From the NCBI GenBank assembly GCA_947296775.1, contig CAMYRF010000068.1:1-5980 (forward strand): DNA of 5,980 nt, read 5' to 3'. This DNA is from an uncultured Mycoplasmatota bacterium (GTDB taxonomy: Bacteria > Bacillota_I > Bacilli_A > RF39 > UBA660). This document shows, piece by piece, positions 1 to 5,787 of this stretch. Numbering within the stretch: the first letter of the stretch is position 1; every line of letters begins with the position of its first letter. Made by a program: the position numbers and the translations under genes. The notes below the pieces were generated by a model. It saw only the letters and a program-made list of their open reading frames with translations, ran no database searches and was not told the DNA's origin.

Positions 1-135
1 CTTCCAATTTGAGCTAATGCCTGATGTACCAGTAATATTAAGTACACTATTAAATGCTGCCTATCCTACTGCCATTAGTAGTAATACTCCTAATAATGCT
101 CCTATAATAATATTTCTTTTTTTAGTTTGATTCAT
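1..135 (-). pseudogene. Broken 5' end of a secreted/surface protein gene
   Basis: The reading frame starts at ATG 133-135 and runs off the left edge. The first 24 residues look like a signal peptide: a basic N-terminus (MNQTKKR), then a hydrophobic stretch (IIIGALLGVLLLMAVG). Codon 25 (61-63) is TAG, after which the same frame continues sensibly as AAFNSVLNITGTSGISSNWK. The pattern G-Y-A-A-F-x3-L-x-I-x-GT-x-x-I-x3-W is one I recognise from Firmicutes exported proteins, including SipW-type or camelysin/TasA-like precursors, so residue 25 is expected to be tyrosine (TAT or TAC), one base from TAG. A GAGAGG ribosome binding site lies 9 bases upstream and a promoter is present, so expression signals are intact. 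It may be a recently inactivated gene or a sequence error. TAG reassignment is unlikely because two other genes here end properly with TAG. The rest of the gene is outside the window, so the family is uncertain. Confidence 0.6.
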
Positions 136-190
136 AAATCTTTTCCTCTCCTATATTTATCATGTATACTCCCGTTTAGTTTATACCACA

Positions 191-219
191 ATTATAGCTT
201 AACATATCCAAATAAACAA
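191..219 (-). promoter_or_regulatory. Sigma-A-type promoter of the interrupted signal-peptide gene
   Basis: Read on the minus strand, a perfect TATAAT (191-196) is preceded after 17 bases by TTGTTT (214-219), a 3/6 match to the -35 consensus. Transcription would start near 184, giving a leader of about 50 bases before the ATG at 135. It lies just after the lemA terminator, so the gene is probably transcribed independently of lemA. Confidence 0.55.
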
Positions 220-251
220 ACATTTTGATTTATCTTTACATTTTCATTTAC

Positions 252-275
252 AAAAAAAGAACCACAAAGGTTCTT
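252..275 (-). terminator. Intrinsic terminator of lemA
   Basis: On the minus strand AAGAACC (275-269), loop TTTGT, then GGTTCTT (263-257) form a perfect 7-bp stem followed by a run of T (256-252). The last two bases of the lemA TAA stop (274-276) are already in the ascending arm. Confidence 0.8.
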
Positions 276-825
276 AAAATTGTACTTTTGGCACTTCTTT
301 TTCTTCTTCTGATACTTCGAAGAATTCTTCAGGTTTAAAGTTAAACATTCCCGCAATAATATTTGATGGAAACATTTCTAGTTTATTTTTATAAACCATA
401 ACTGCATCATTATAAAATTGTCTTGCATAAGCAATTTTATCTTCAGTTTCTTTCAAATTATTTTGTAAATCTAAAAAGTTAGTATTAGCTTTTAAATCAG
501 GGTAAGCCTCAGATAAAGCGAATAATCTTCCTAATGCATTAGTAAGTTCACCTGCAGCTGCCATTTCCTCATGAGGAGTAGATGCATTTACAGATTTATT
601 TCTAGCTTCAATAACCGCATCTAAAGTAGTTTTTTCATGAGTCGCATATCCTTTTACAGTTTCAACTAAATTTGGAATTAAATCATTTCTTCTTTTAAGT
701 AAAACATCAATTTGAGCCCATCCATCTTTTACTTTATTTTTAAGATTTACTAATGAGTTATATGTCCCAATAACATAAAATACTAATAATAATAAAATTA
801 CAATAACAATGATTAATGCTATCAC
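274..825 (-). CDS. lemA: LemA family membrane protein
   Basis: This is a LemA family protein: an N-terminal membrane helix (about residues 1-20) followed by a long alpha-helical, coiled-coil-like domain. Family hallmarks are visible (numbered from the upstream ATG): QIDVLLKRRNDLIPNLVETV (40-59), YPDLKAN (110-116), then LxxTExxIAxARxxYNxAV (126-144) and a short YKNKLEMFPSN segment. Total length is about 183-185 residues, normal for the family. The biochemical role of LemA proteins is not settled; they are membrane-anchored and often sit beside TPM-domain or peptidase genes, but here the gene stands alone with its own terminator. I chose the GTG at 823-825 as start because the GGAGG at 833-837 is 7 bases from it but only 1 base from the longer-frame ATG (829-831). 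The stop is TAA. Family assignment is secure; the start is moderately sure. Confidence 0.93.
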   Translation of the reverse strand: MIALIIVIVILLLLVFYVIGTYNSLVNLKNKVKDGWAQIDVLLKRRNDLIPNLVETVKGYATHEKTTLDAVIEARNKSVNASTPHEEMAAAGELTNALGRLFALSEAYPDLKANTNFLDLQNNLKETEDKIAYARQFYNDAVMVYKNKLEMFPSNIIAGMFNFKPEEFFEVSEEEKEVPKVQF

Positions 826-832
826 AATCATT

Positions 833-837
833 CCTCC
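833..837 (-). promoter_or_regulatory. lemA ribosome binding site that decides the start
   Basis: GGAGG on the minus strand lies one base upstream of the ATG at 829-831, too close for normal initiation, and 7 bases upstream of GTG 823-825, which is ideal. This favours the GTG as the real start. Confidence 0.65.
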
Positions 838-848
838 ATTCTATTAAC

Positions 849-854
849 ATTATA
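849..854 (-). promoter_or_regulatory. Likely -10 element of the lemA promoter
   Basis: A perfect TATAAT on the minus strand lies 24 bases from the proposed lemA start, which would give a very short leader of about 15-20 bases. No good -35 hexamer is found 16-18 bases upstream; the sequence there is a T-rich run, so only the -10 element is claimed. Confidence 0.45.
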
Positions 855-886
855 CACGAAATAAATTAAAAAATATACCCATATCT

Positions 887-916
887 GAATAAAAACAAAT
901 ATTTGACATCATAATT
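887..916 (+). promoter_or_regulatory. Candidate sigma-G (forespore) promoter of sspI
   Basis: GAATA (887-891) fits the sigma-G -35 consensus GHATR, and CATAATT (910-916) matches 6 of 7 positions of the -10 consensus CATWHTA. The spacer is 18 bases, as known for sigma-G promoters. Transcription would start near 923, just upstream of the AAAGGA ribosome binding site (924-929). The gene identity supports this, since sspI in Bacillus is forespore-expressed. An alternative -10 reading, CATCATA (907-913), leaves only a 15-base spacer. Confidence 0.5.
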
Positions 917-936
917 AAATTAGAAAGGATGATAAA

Positions 937-1143
937 ATGAATATAAGTATTAGAGGGTATATAAAAGATAACTTCAAAAACACTAACAAACAAGAATTAT
1001 CAGAATCAATTGAAGGATCATTAAAAGAAGGCGCAGAAGAAAGTCTTCCAGGCCTAGGCGTATTTTTCGAAGTACTTTGGCAAAATAGTACTACAGAACA
1101 AAAAGAAAATATACTTGAAAATTTAACAAAAGGATTTAACTAG
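937..1143 (+). CDS. sspI: Small acid-soluble spore protein I (SspI)
   Basis: This 68-residue protein resembles Bacillus SspI (about 71 residues) along its length. It starts MNISIRGYIKDNF, has a central acidic, helical stretch, and carries the family core LPGLGVFFEVLWQN (37-50), followed by a charged helix ending ENLTKGFN. SspI is a minor small acid-soluble protein of the spore core, made in the forespore late in sporulation; its exact role is not well defined, and it is not one of the alpha/beta-type DNA-protecting SASPs. ATG 937 is preceded at 7 bases by AAAGGA (924-929). The gene is monocistronic, with a candidate sigma-G promoter upstream and a strong hairpin overlapping its TAG stop. Its presence implies that the organism, or a recent ancestor, forms endospores. 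The family call rests on remembered similarity to the Bacillus protein. Confidence 0.9.
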   Translation: MNISIRGYIKDNFKNTNKQELSESIEGSLKEGAEESLPGLGVFFEVLWQNSTTEQKENILENLTKGFN

Positions 1144-1163
1144 TTTACAATAAACTAGTTTTT
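1138..1163 (+). terminator. Intrinsic terminator of sspI, overlapping both convergent gene ends
   Basis: AACTAGTTTA (1138-1147) and TAAACTAGTT (1151-1160) form a perfect 10-bp stem with a CAA loop, and the T run continues through 1163. The stem holds the sspI TAG (1141-1143) on the plus strand and the TAG of the DUF2752 gene (1155-1157) on the minus strand. On the minus strand the hairpin is followed by AAATCC rather than a T tract, so efficient termination is expected mainly for sspI. Confidence 0.8.
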
Positions 1164-1523
1164 ATATACCCATATATTTAAACACCAACTAATTATTAAT
1201 AAAATAATAATAACTAAATAATATTTTGAAAAAAAGCTATTTACCTTTTCAAAAAATATATTTTTACCAGTGATCAAATCATAAATAAGAAAAAAGATAC
1301 AAACTAAAGTAAACAAAAACAAAGGAAAAGCCAGAATATTATAAGAAAAACTCTTTAAAATATCAAAAGAAAATATGCATTCAAAAGCCCTTGTCATTCC
1401 GCAAGCAGTGCAAGGAAAAGAAAACACTTCTTTAAATAAACACCCAGGCCTAACTAACCATAAAAAAAGAAATAGAATTAAGCCTAAAAATAAAATCAAT
1501 AAACTTCTAATCCTATTTTTCAT
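1155..1523 (-). CDS. DUF2752 family membrane protein
   Basis: This 122-residue integral membrane protein has three predicted spans (about 7-24, 60-81 and 100-118). Between the first and second it has the DUF2752 signature: C38-T-A-C41-G-M-T-R-A (38-45), then a hydrophilic-to-aromatic stretch ending FSYNILAFPLFL. The CxxCGxTRA motif on the outer or interfacial loop defines the family, whose function is unknown; the paired cysteines suggest metal binding or disulfide chemistry, but this is inference. The gene follows the TM2/zinc-ribbon gene with only 2 bases between that stop (1526) and this ATG (1523). No good Shine-Dalgarno precedes the ATG (the upstream bases are AACTGATTAATT), so translation is probably coupled to the upstream gene. 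The stop is TAG, inside the hairpin shared with sspI. Length is normal for the family. Confidence 0.85.
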   Translation of the reverse strand: MKNRIRSLLILFLGLILFLFLWLVRPGCLFKEVFSFPCTACGMTRAFECIFSFDILKSFSYNILAFPLFLFTLVCIFFLIYDLITGKNIFFEKVNSFFSKYYLVIIILLIISWCLNIWVYKN

Positions 1524-1525
1524 AA

Positions 1526-1852
1526 TTAATCAGTTAAAGAAGCTCCATTCGCATCCACTTTAATACTACCAGTTAAAATAAGTACGCCTTCAATAACTGC
1601 CCAAATATAAGAAATAAAAGATAATACTCCGCAAGATAAAACAGTTATCAACAGTTGTGCTACTCCCTTACCTGTATAACCTAAATAAAAGTTATGTACA
1701 CCAAATACACCTAAAAATATAGCTAAAAGTCCAGCTGCAATTTTAGATTTTGACTCACCAGCAACAGTTTTATTTTCCTCTACAATAACCCCACAATTTA
1801 AACAAACTTGTTGGCCATCTTCTAATTTAGTTCCACAGTTTTTACAATACAT
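1526..1852 (-). CDS. Zinc-ribbon and TM2 domain membrane protein
   Basis: This 108-residue protein begins with a zinc ribbon: C3-x2-C6 and C17-x2-C20 (YCKNCG ... CLNCG), which would bind one zinc ion on the cytoplasmic side. After a short linker comes a TM2 domain (about 36-96) with two membrane helices. The turn motif GVFGVHNFYLGYTGKGVAQL (48-67) is typical of TM2, including the conserved H-x-FYLG. TM2 proteins are widespread in Firmicutes; their molecular role is unknown. ATG 1850-1852 is preceded at 7 bases by GAGG (1860-1863). A strong extended -10 promoter lies just upstream, and the DUF2752 gene follows at 2 bases, so the two form a small operon of cysteine-motif membrane proteins. The stop is TAA. 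Confidence 0.9.
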   Translation of the reverse strand: MYCKNCGTKLEDGQQVCLNCGVIVEENKTVAGESKSKIAAGLLAIFLGVFGVHNFYLGYTGKGVAQLLITVLSCGVLSFISYIWAVIEGVLILTGSIKVDANGASLTD

Positions 1853-1878
1853 CTTAACGCCTCGCTTTCATTAAAAAC

Positions 1879-1907
1879 ATTATATCATTTACCCAAAATT
1901 TAAGCAA
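1879..1907 (-). promoter_or_regulatory. Extended -10 promoter of the TM2-DUF2752 operon
   Basis: On the minus strand TGATATAAT (1879-1887) is a perfect TATAAT with the TGn extension, preceded after exactly 17 bases by TTGCTT (1902-1907, 3/6 match to the -35 consensus). Transcription would start near 1872, giving a leader of about 20 bases containing the GAGG site. It directly abuts the terminator of the preceding gene. Confidence 0.7.
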
Positions 1908-1908
1908 G

Positions 1909-1930
1909 AAAAAAGCACCTTTTAGTGCTT
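1909..1930 (-). terminator. Intrinsic terminator of the dnaE/orphan membrane protein unit
   Basis: On the minus strand AAGCAC (1930-1925) pairs with GTGCTT (1918-1913). A T-G wobble closes an AAAA loop, and TTTT (1912-1909) follows. The TAA stop of the upstream gene (1929-1931) lies partly in the stem. The promoter of the next operon begins 2 bases further on. Confidence 0.8.
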
Positions 1931-2687
1931 AAGAATTACAATTCACGTAAGAAACAAATTGTGGCAATGTAAAATCATTTCCACTAAATGCAACACTATA
2001 AGTAGAACCAATAATTTCACCAACTTTACATTCATTTTTCGCATCAGTACTAAAAGTAAAACCTGTAGGTTCAAAATTAAACGTCGCACTATTAATACTT
2101 GAATTTTTTAAAGTAGTATCTAAACTAGTGTTTGTTTTCGCAAGTTCAGTAAAAGCAGGATCAGAAATTTTAGCTTGTGCTAAAGCAGTTTCTAAATCAT
2201 AAATACGTTCACCCAAACTATTATAAACAACCACATTAGGTTTTCCATCATTAGGACTAAAAATAAATAATTTGTTATCAAAAACACCAATATGATTCAC
2301 AAACTTTTTAGAAGCATTTTTAACTACCCTTTTATCATCAATATAAAAACCAGCATTGTTATTACCATTAATAGAATCACCATTATAATATATAACAGAA
2401 ACATCCATATTCTTACCATCTAAAACAATATCATTAATCACCAATTTATTAAACCCACCACAAATATTTGAGGTTTGACCATTTATAATCGTACTATAAT
2501 CATTGCTAGTAACCTCAAAAGTGCAATCTTCAGTGATAATACTATCTGTTATAGCCGCTGGATCAGTTATATCATCATTTTCATCATTAGTATTCATAAA
2601 AAAATTATAAATTAAATAGCCCACTAAACCAATAATAACCGCAATCAATATATAAATAATTATTAAACGAGCCTTTTCCCCTTTCAA
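1929..2687 (-). CDS. Orphan single-span membrane-anchored extracytoplasmic protein
   Basis: I do not recognise this protein. It has a short basic cytoplasmic N-terminus (KGEKAR), one membrane helix (about residues 11-33, numbering from the upstream GTG), then an acidic linker (NTNDENDDITD) and about 210 residues rich in Asn, Ser, Thr and Asp that should lie outside the membrane. Four cysteines (58, 79, 223, 253) are all in that outer part and could form two disulfides. No catalytic motif is visible; secondary structure looks mostly beta, with a helical segment near 167-190. The longest frame begins at GTG 2694-2696, but that codon is part of a near-perfect Shine-Dalgarno, AGAGGTGAT (2692-2700), whose spacing fits TTG 2685-2687, so I chose TTG (252 residues). 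It lies about 50 bases downstream of dnaE on the same strand without a clear terminator between, so co-transcription is likely. The stop is TAA, inside a terminator. Confidence 0.75.
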   Translation of the reverse strand: MKGEKARLIIIYILIAVIIGLVGYLIYNFFMNTNDENDDITDPAAITDSIITEDCTFEVTSNDYSTIINGQTSNICGGFNKLVINDIVLDGKNMDVSVIYYNGDSINGNNNAGFYIDDKRVVKNASKKFVNHIGVFDNKLFIFSPNDGKPNVVVYNSLGERIYDLETALAQAKISDPAFTELAKTNTSLDTTLKNSSINSATFNFEPTGFTFSTDAKNECKVGEIIGSTYSVAFSGNDFTLPQFVSYVNCNS

Positions 2688-2691
2688 TTCT

Positions 2692-2700
2692 ATCACCTCT
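2692..2700 (-). promoter_or_regulatory. Ribosome binding site that selects a TTG start
   Basis: AGAGGTGAT on the minus strand complements the 16S rRNA 3' end over nine bases with one mismatch to AGGAGGTGAT. Its GAGG core is 8 bases from TTG 2685-2687. The GTG of the longest frame (2694-2696) is inside this site and cannot use it. Confidence 0.65.
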
Positions 2701-2740
2701 ACTATTCATCATAACATTTTTATAAATAAAAATATATAGT

Positions 2741-5632
2741 TTAATTCAATTTTTTCAAAATATTTGCAACCACCTGCATCTGATCAAAACGTTTTTCAAC
2801 TTTACCTCTAACATGTAAAATATCTCCAATATTAACATCATAATAGCGATTATAAACCTTTGGAAACAAAACAATATCCACCTTAGAAAGTTCATCACTA
2901 CCAGTAATAAACATCATTTTTTCTTTTTTCTTAGTATCAATAACCTTTATTTTTTCCACATAAATAACTAAATCGACAACTCTATCGAAATATGAATTAA
3001 GATGTCTTAATTCAATAGCCCTATCATAAGTAAGTTTATACTGAGTTATAGGATGTTTACTTAAATAAAAACCATAAACCTTAAGCTCATTACTCATAAT
3101 TTCACTAGTAGAAAATTCTTCATATAAATTAAGATCTGGTTTCATAAATTCATCATCCAGCAATTCACCAATTTCTGCATAATTAGTAATCATCTCTAAA
3201 TTATTTATTAAAGTCTTTTTATTAAAACCAAGTTTATCAAAAGCCCCAGCTAAAATCAAATTTTCAAGAATCTTAATATTGACAATTTTTCCATAACACC
3301 TTTTAACGAAATCAAAAATATCAGAAAATTCTTTTTCCTTGCGAGCATCTAAAATAACCTTAACCGCGCTTATTCCTACACCTTTAATATTTGTAAGTGG
3401 AAAAACAATACCATTATTACTAATAAAATAATCATCCATACTTATATTAATATCAGGCGGCAAAATCTCAATATTATTAAGTTTACACTCATACATATAT
3501 TCTTTAGTTTTAGATTCACTATTGATTGCTAAAGAAAGTAAATTCTTCATAAAAACAAGTGGATAATGAGCTTTCAAATAAGCCATCCTATAAGAAATCA
3601 CTCCATAAGCAACAGAATGCGATTTATTAAAACCATAAGAAGCAAAACTATAAATCATATCATAAACTTTAGTAGCTAGTTCCCTATCATAACCACGCTC
3701 GATACTTCTATTAATAAACATATTTTTACCAGAAGCTAAGACATCCTCGTTTTTCTTACTCATGGCCTTTCTTAAAATATCAGCTTCCGCAAAACTATAA
3801 CCTGCCATTACATTCGCAATCTGCATTATCTGTTCTTGATAAATAATAATTCCGTAGGTAGGTTTTAAAATTTCTTCTAAACTAGAATCAAAATAATCAA
3901 TTTTTTCAAGTCCATTTTTTCTTCTAATATAAGAATCAATATTTTTCATTGGACCAGGTCTATAAAGCGCTAAAGCAGCACCAATATCATCAAAAGTAGT
4001 CGGTTTAAATTTCCTTAAAAAATTAATCATTCCCTCAGATTCAAACTGAAAAACACCAATAGTATTAGCCTTGTTAAATATATCTAAAGTAAGTGGATCA
4101 TTTTCAGGAATACTATCAAAATCTAAATCGGGTATTTCAGACAAAATATTATTTATAACGGTTAAATTTTTAAGGCCCAAAAAATCCATTTTAAGAAGAC
4201 CAATTTCCTCTAAATAAGTCATATCATACCCAGTTGTATAAAAATCATTATGACTATGATCCAAAGGAATAACTTCATCTAAATCATATCTCGACATAAC
4301 AATACCAGCTGCATGCACTGAAGAATGTCTTTTAAGGCCCTCAAATTTTAAAGCAATTTTATAAACCATGCGTAAATCTTCATTCATTTTTAGTAAATCA
4401 CTAACCTGAAAAATTTTAGAATTTTCCATTAAAGAAATTCTAGGATCCATTTGTTTACTAAGTAAATCCAATTTCTTACTATCAACATTCAAAACTCTGC
4501 CAACATCTTTAACAGCTTGTCTTGCCCCCATAGTTCCAAAAGTAATAATAGGCGCAACTCTCTTAGACCCATATTTTCTAATACAATATTCAGATACCTC
4601 ATCACGTCTTGAATCCTCAAAATCAACATCTATATCGGGCATACTTACCCTTTCAACATTTAAAAATCTTTCAAATAATAAATTGTATTTAAGTGGATCA
4701 ACCGTTGTAATATTTAATAAATAAGCAACTAAGGAGCCAGCCGCGCTTCCTCTTCCAGGGCCGACTAAAATTCCATTATCTTTCGCATATTTAATATAAT
4801 CAGCAACAATTAAAAAATAATCACAAAAACCCATTTTATTAATAACATCAAGCTCATATTTTAATCTAATTTTGTATTTTTTATTAACACTATCACCAAA
4901 AATTTTTCTAAGACCTTTAATACATTCTTTTTTTAAGTAATCGATAGTTTCCATTTCGATAGGATATAAAGGCATAAGTTCTTGATGAAATGGAATTTCT
5001 AAATTACATAATTCCTCTATTTTATGATTACTTTCCTCATCAACATATTTTAAAGGAAATAAACTAACATCAAAGTTAGAAGAAACAATTTCTAATGCAA
5101 GTTTCCCATCTCTAATCGCATATAAATATTTTAAATAAACTTCATCCTCTTTTTCTAAACATAAAATTTCATTAAAATAAACCGCATTAGAAGATTTAAT
5201 TAAAGCTTTTTCATCATCATTTTTATAACCAATAAATAAATATTCATATATTTTTTTAATATCATTATATAAAACTTTACTTTCATAAGGTAAAACACAT
5301 AAAATATCAGAGCTATGTTTTGCTAAATCTTCTAAAGTTAAATCTCTTTCATAAGCAATAGTCGTTAATTTAACTAAATTTTTATAACCATTATAATTCA
5401 TACAATATAAAACCAGTTTAAAGTTTTCCACAGTAATTTCAAGGCCAACAATTGGTTTTATATCATTTTTTACACATTCTTTATAAAAATCAATCACACC
5501 ATACATATTATTATCGGCAATGCTTAAGCTTTTTAAGCCTTTTTCTTTAGCCATTTTAACAATTTCTGGTATCTTAATCATACTAGAAAGCAAATAATTA
5601 CCTGTTTTTACATTAAGTGGAACATAGCTCAT
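2741..5632 (-). CDS. dnaE: DNA polymerase III alpha subunit, compact DnaE type
   Basis: This is a family C replicative DNA polymerase of 963 residues. Numbering from the chosen Met, the order is: PHP domain (about 1-180, degenerate); polymerase core with GPGRGSAAGS (291-300), the catalytic aspartate motif PDIDVDFED (332-340) and the third catalytic Asp in KMDFLGLKNLT (D483); the thumb/fingers region with YRPGPM (557-562) and YGFNKSHSVAY (666-676); a tandem helix-hairpin-helix segment with NIKGVGISAV (748-757); and a C-terminal OB fold (about 886-963). It is shorter than Bacillus DnaE (about 1115 residues) but all core modules are present. In low-GC Gram-positives DnaE works at the fork beside PolC, extending primers; PolC is not in this window. 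The longest frame starts 14 codons earlier (5674), but the AAGGTG site at 5638-5643 and alignment of MSYVPLNVKT with the usual DnaE N-terminus favour ATG 5630-5632. The stop is TAA. Confidence 0.96.
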   Translation of the reverse strand: MSYVPLNVKTGNYLLSSMIKIPEIVKMAKEKGLKSLSIADNNMYGVIDFYKECVKNDIKPIVGLEITVENFKLVLYCMNYNGYKNLVKLTTIAYERDLTLEDLAKHSSDILCVLPYESKVLYNDIKKIYEYLFIGYKNDDEKALIKSSNAVYFNEILCLEKEDEVYLKYLYAIRDGKLALEIVSSNFDVSLFPLKYVDEESNHKIEELCNLEIPFHQELMPLYPIEMETIDYLKKECIKGLRKIFGDSVNKKYKIRLKYELDVINKMGFCDYFLIVADYIKYAKDNGILVGPGRGSAAGSLVAYLLNITTVDPLKYNLLFERFLNVERVSMPDIDVDFEDSRRDEVSEYCIRKYGSKRVAPIITFGTMGARQAVKDVGRVLNVDSKKLDLLSKQMDPRISLMENSKIFQVSDLLKMNEDLRMVYKIALKFEGLKRHSSVHAAGIVMSRYDLDEVIPLDHSHNDFYTTGYDMTYLEEIGLLKMDFLGLKNLTVINNILSEIPDLDFDSIPENDPLTLDIFNKANTIGVFQFESEGMINFLRKFKPTTFDDIGAALALYRPGPMKNIDSYIRRKNGLEKIDYFDSSLEEILKPTYGIIIYQEQIMQIANVMAGYSFAEADILRKAMSKKNEDVLASGKNMFINRSIERGYDRELATKVYDMIYSFASYGFNKSHSVAYGVISYRMAYLKAHYPLVFMKNLLSLAINSESKTKEYMYECKLNNIEILPPDINISMDDYFISNNGIVFPLTNIKGVGISAVKVILDARKEKEFSDIFDFVKRCYGKIVNIKILENLILAGAFDKLGFNKKTLINNLEMITNYAEIGELLDDEFMKPDLNLYEEFSTSEIMSNELKVYGFYLSKHPITQYKLTYDRAIELRHLNSYFDRVVDLVIYVEKIKVIDTKKKEKMMFITGSDELSKVDIVLFPKVYNRYYDVNIGDILHVRGKVEKRFDQMQVVANILKKLN

Positions 5633-5637
5633 AACTT

Positions 5638-5643
5638 CACCTT
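5638..5643 (-). promoter_or_regulatory. dnaE ribosome binding site that decides the start
   Basis: AAGGTG, within AGAAGGTGA on the minus strand, lies 5 bases before ATG 5630-5632. The upstream ATG at 5672-5674 has no comparable site, and the 14 residues it would add match nothing in the DnaE family. Confidence 0.75.
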
Positions 5644-5686
5644 CTTCTATTAATATTTTACTATAAATGAGCATATTTGGAAATGT

Positions 5687-5714
5687 TTTATACTATTTTT
5701 CATATAATTTTAAA
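5687..5714 (-). promoter_or_regulatory. Possible dnaE promoter
   Basis: On the minus strand TATAAA (5687-5692, 5/6 match) is preceded after 16 bases by TTTAAA (5709-5714, 4/6 match). This would give a leader of about 48 bases. The region is so AT-rich that chance matches are likely, so this is only a candidate. Confidence 0.35.
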
Positions 5715-5722
5715 GGAAATAT

Positions 5723-5751
5723 TTGACTTGAAGTCCATTTTGTGGTAAAGT
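5723..5751 (+). promoter_or_regulatory. rpmB promoter
   Basis: TTGACT (5723-5728, 5/6 match) is followed after 17 bases by TAAAGT (5746-5751, 4/6 match), which has a TGn extension (TGG, 5743-5745). Transcription would start near 5758, leaving a leader of about 30 bases. A GACTTGAAGTC hyphenated palindrome (5725-5735) overlaps the -35 element. Confidence 0.65.
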
Positions 5752-5787
5752 TATAAAGCGAAAGAAAAAAACTTAAGGAGGTTTATT

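Noticed and set aside
61..63. TAG as a reassigned sense codon in this organism
   Set aside because: sspI (1141-1143) and the DUF2752 gene (1155-1157) both stop with TAG at lengths normal for their families.
903..908. Perfect TTGACA as a sigma-A -35 element for sspI
   Set aside because: No -10 hexamer lies 16-18 bases downstream (AGGATG is found instead), and a start there would remove the ribosome binding site.
1375..1563. 62-residue plus-strand reading frame
   Set aside because: It lies antisense to the DUF2752 gene and overlaps the end of the TM2 gene, has no ribosome binding site, and has a lysine-rich composition expected from reading AT-rich DNA on the wrong strand.
2716..2733. AT-only inverted repeat between dnaE and the orphan membrane protein gene as a terminator
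   Set aside because: The 7-bp stem (ATTTTTA / TAAAAAT) contains no G-C pair and no T tract follows on the minus strand. It is too weak and is expected by chance in such AT-rich DNA.
5633..5674. Upstream ATG extending DnaE by 14 residues, or a separate leader peptide
   Set aside because: There is no ribosome binding site, no similarity of the extra residues to DnaE, and the AAGGTG site inside the extension clearly serves the downstream ATG.
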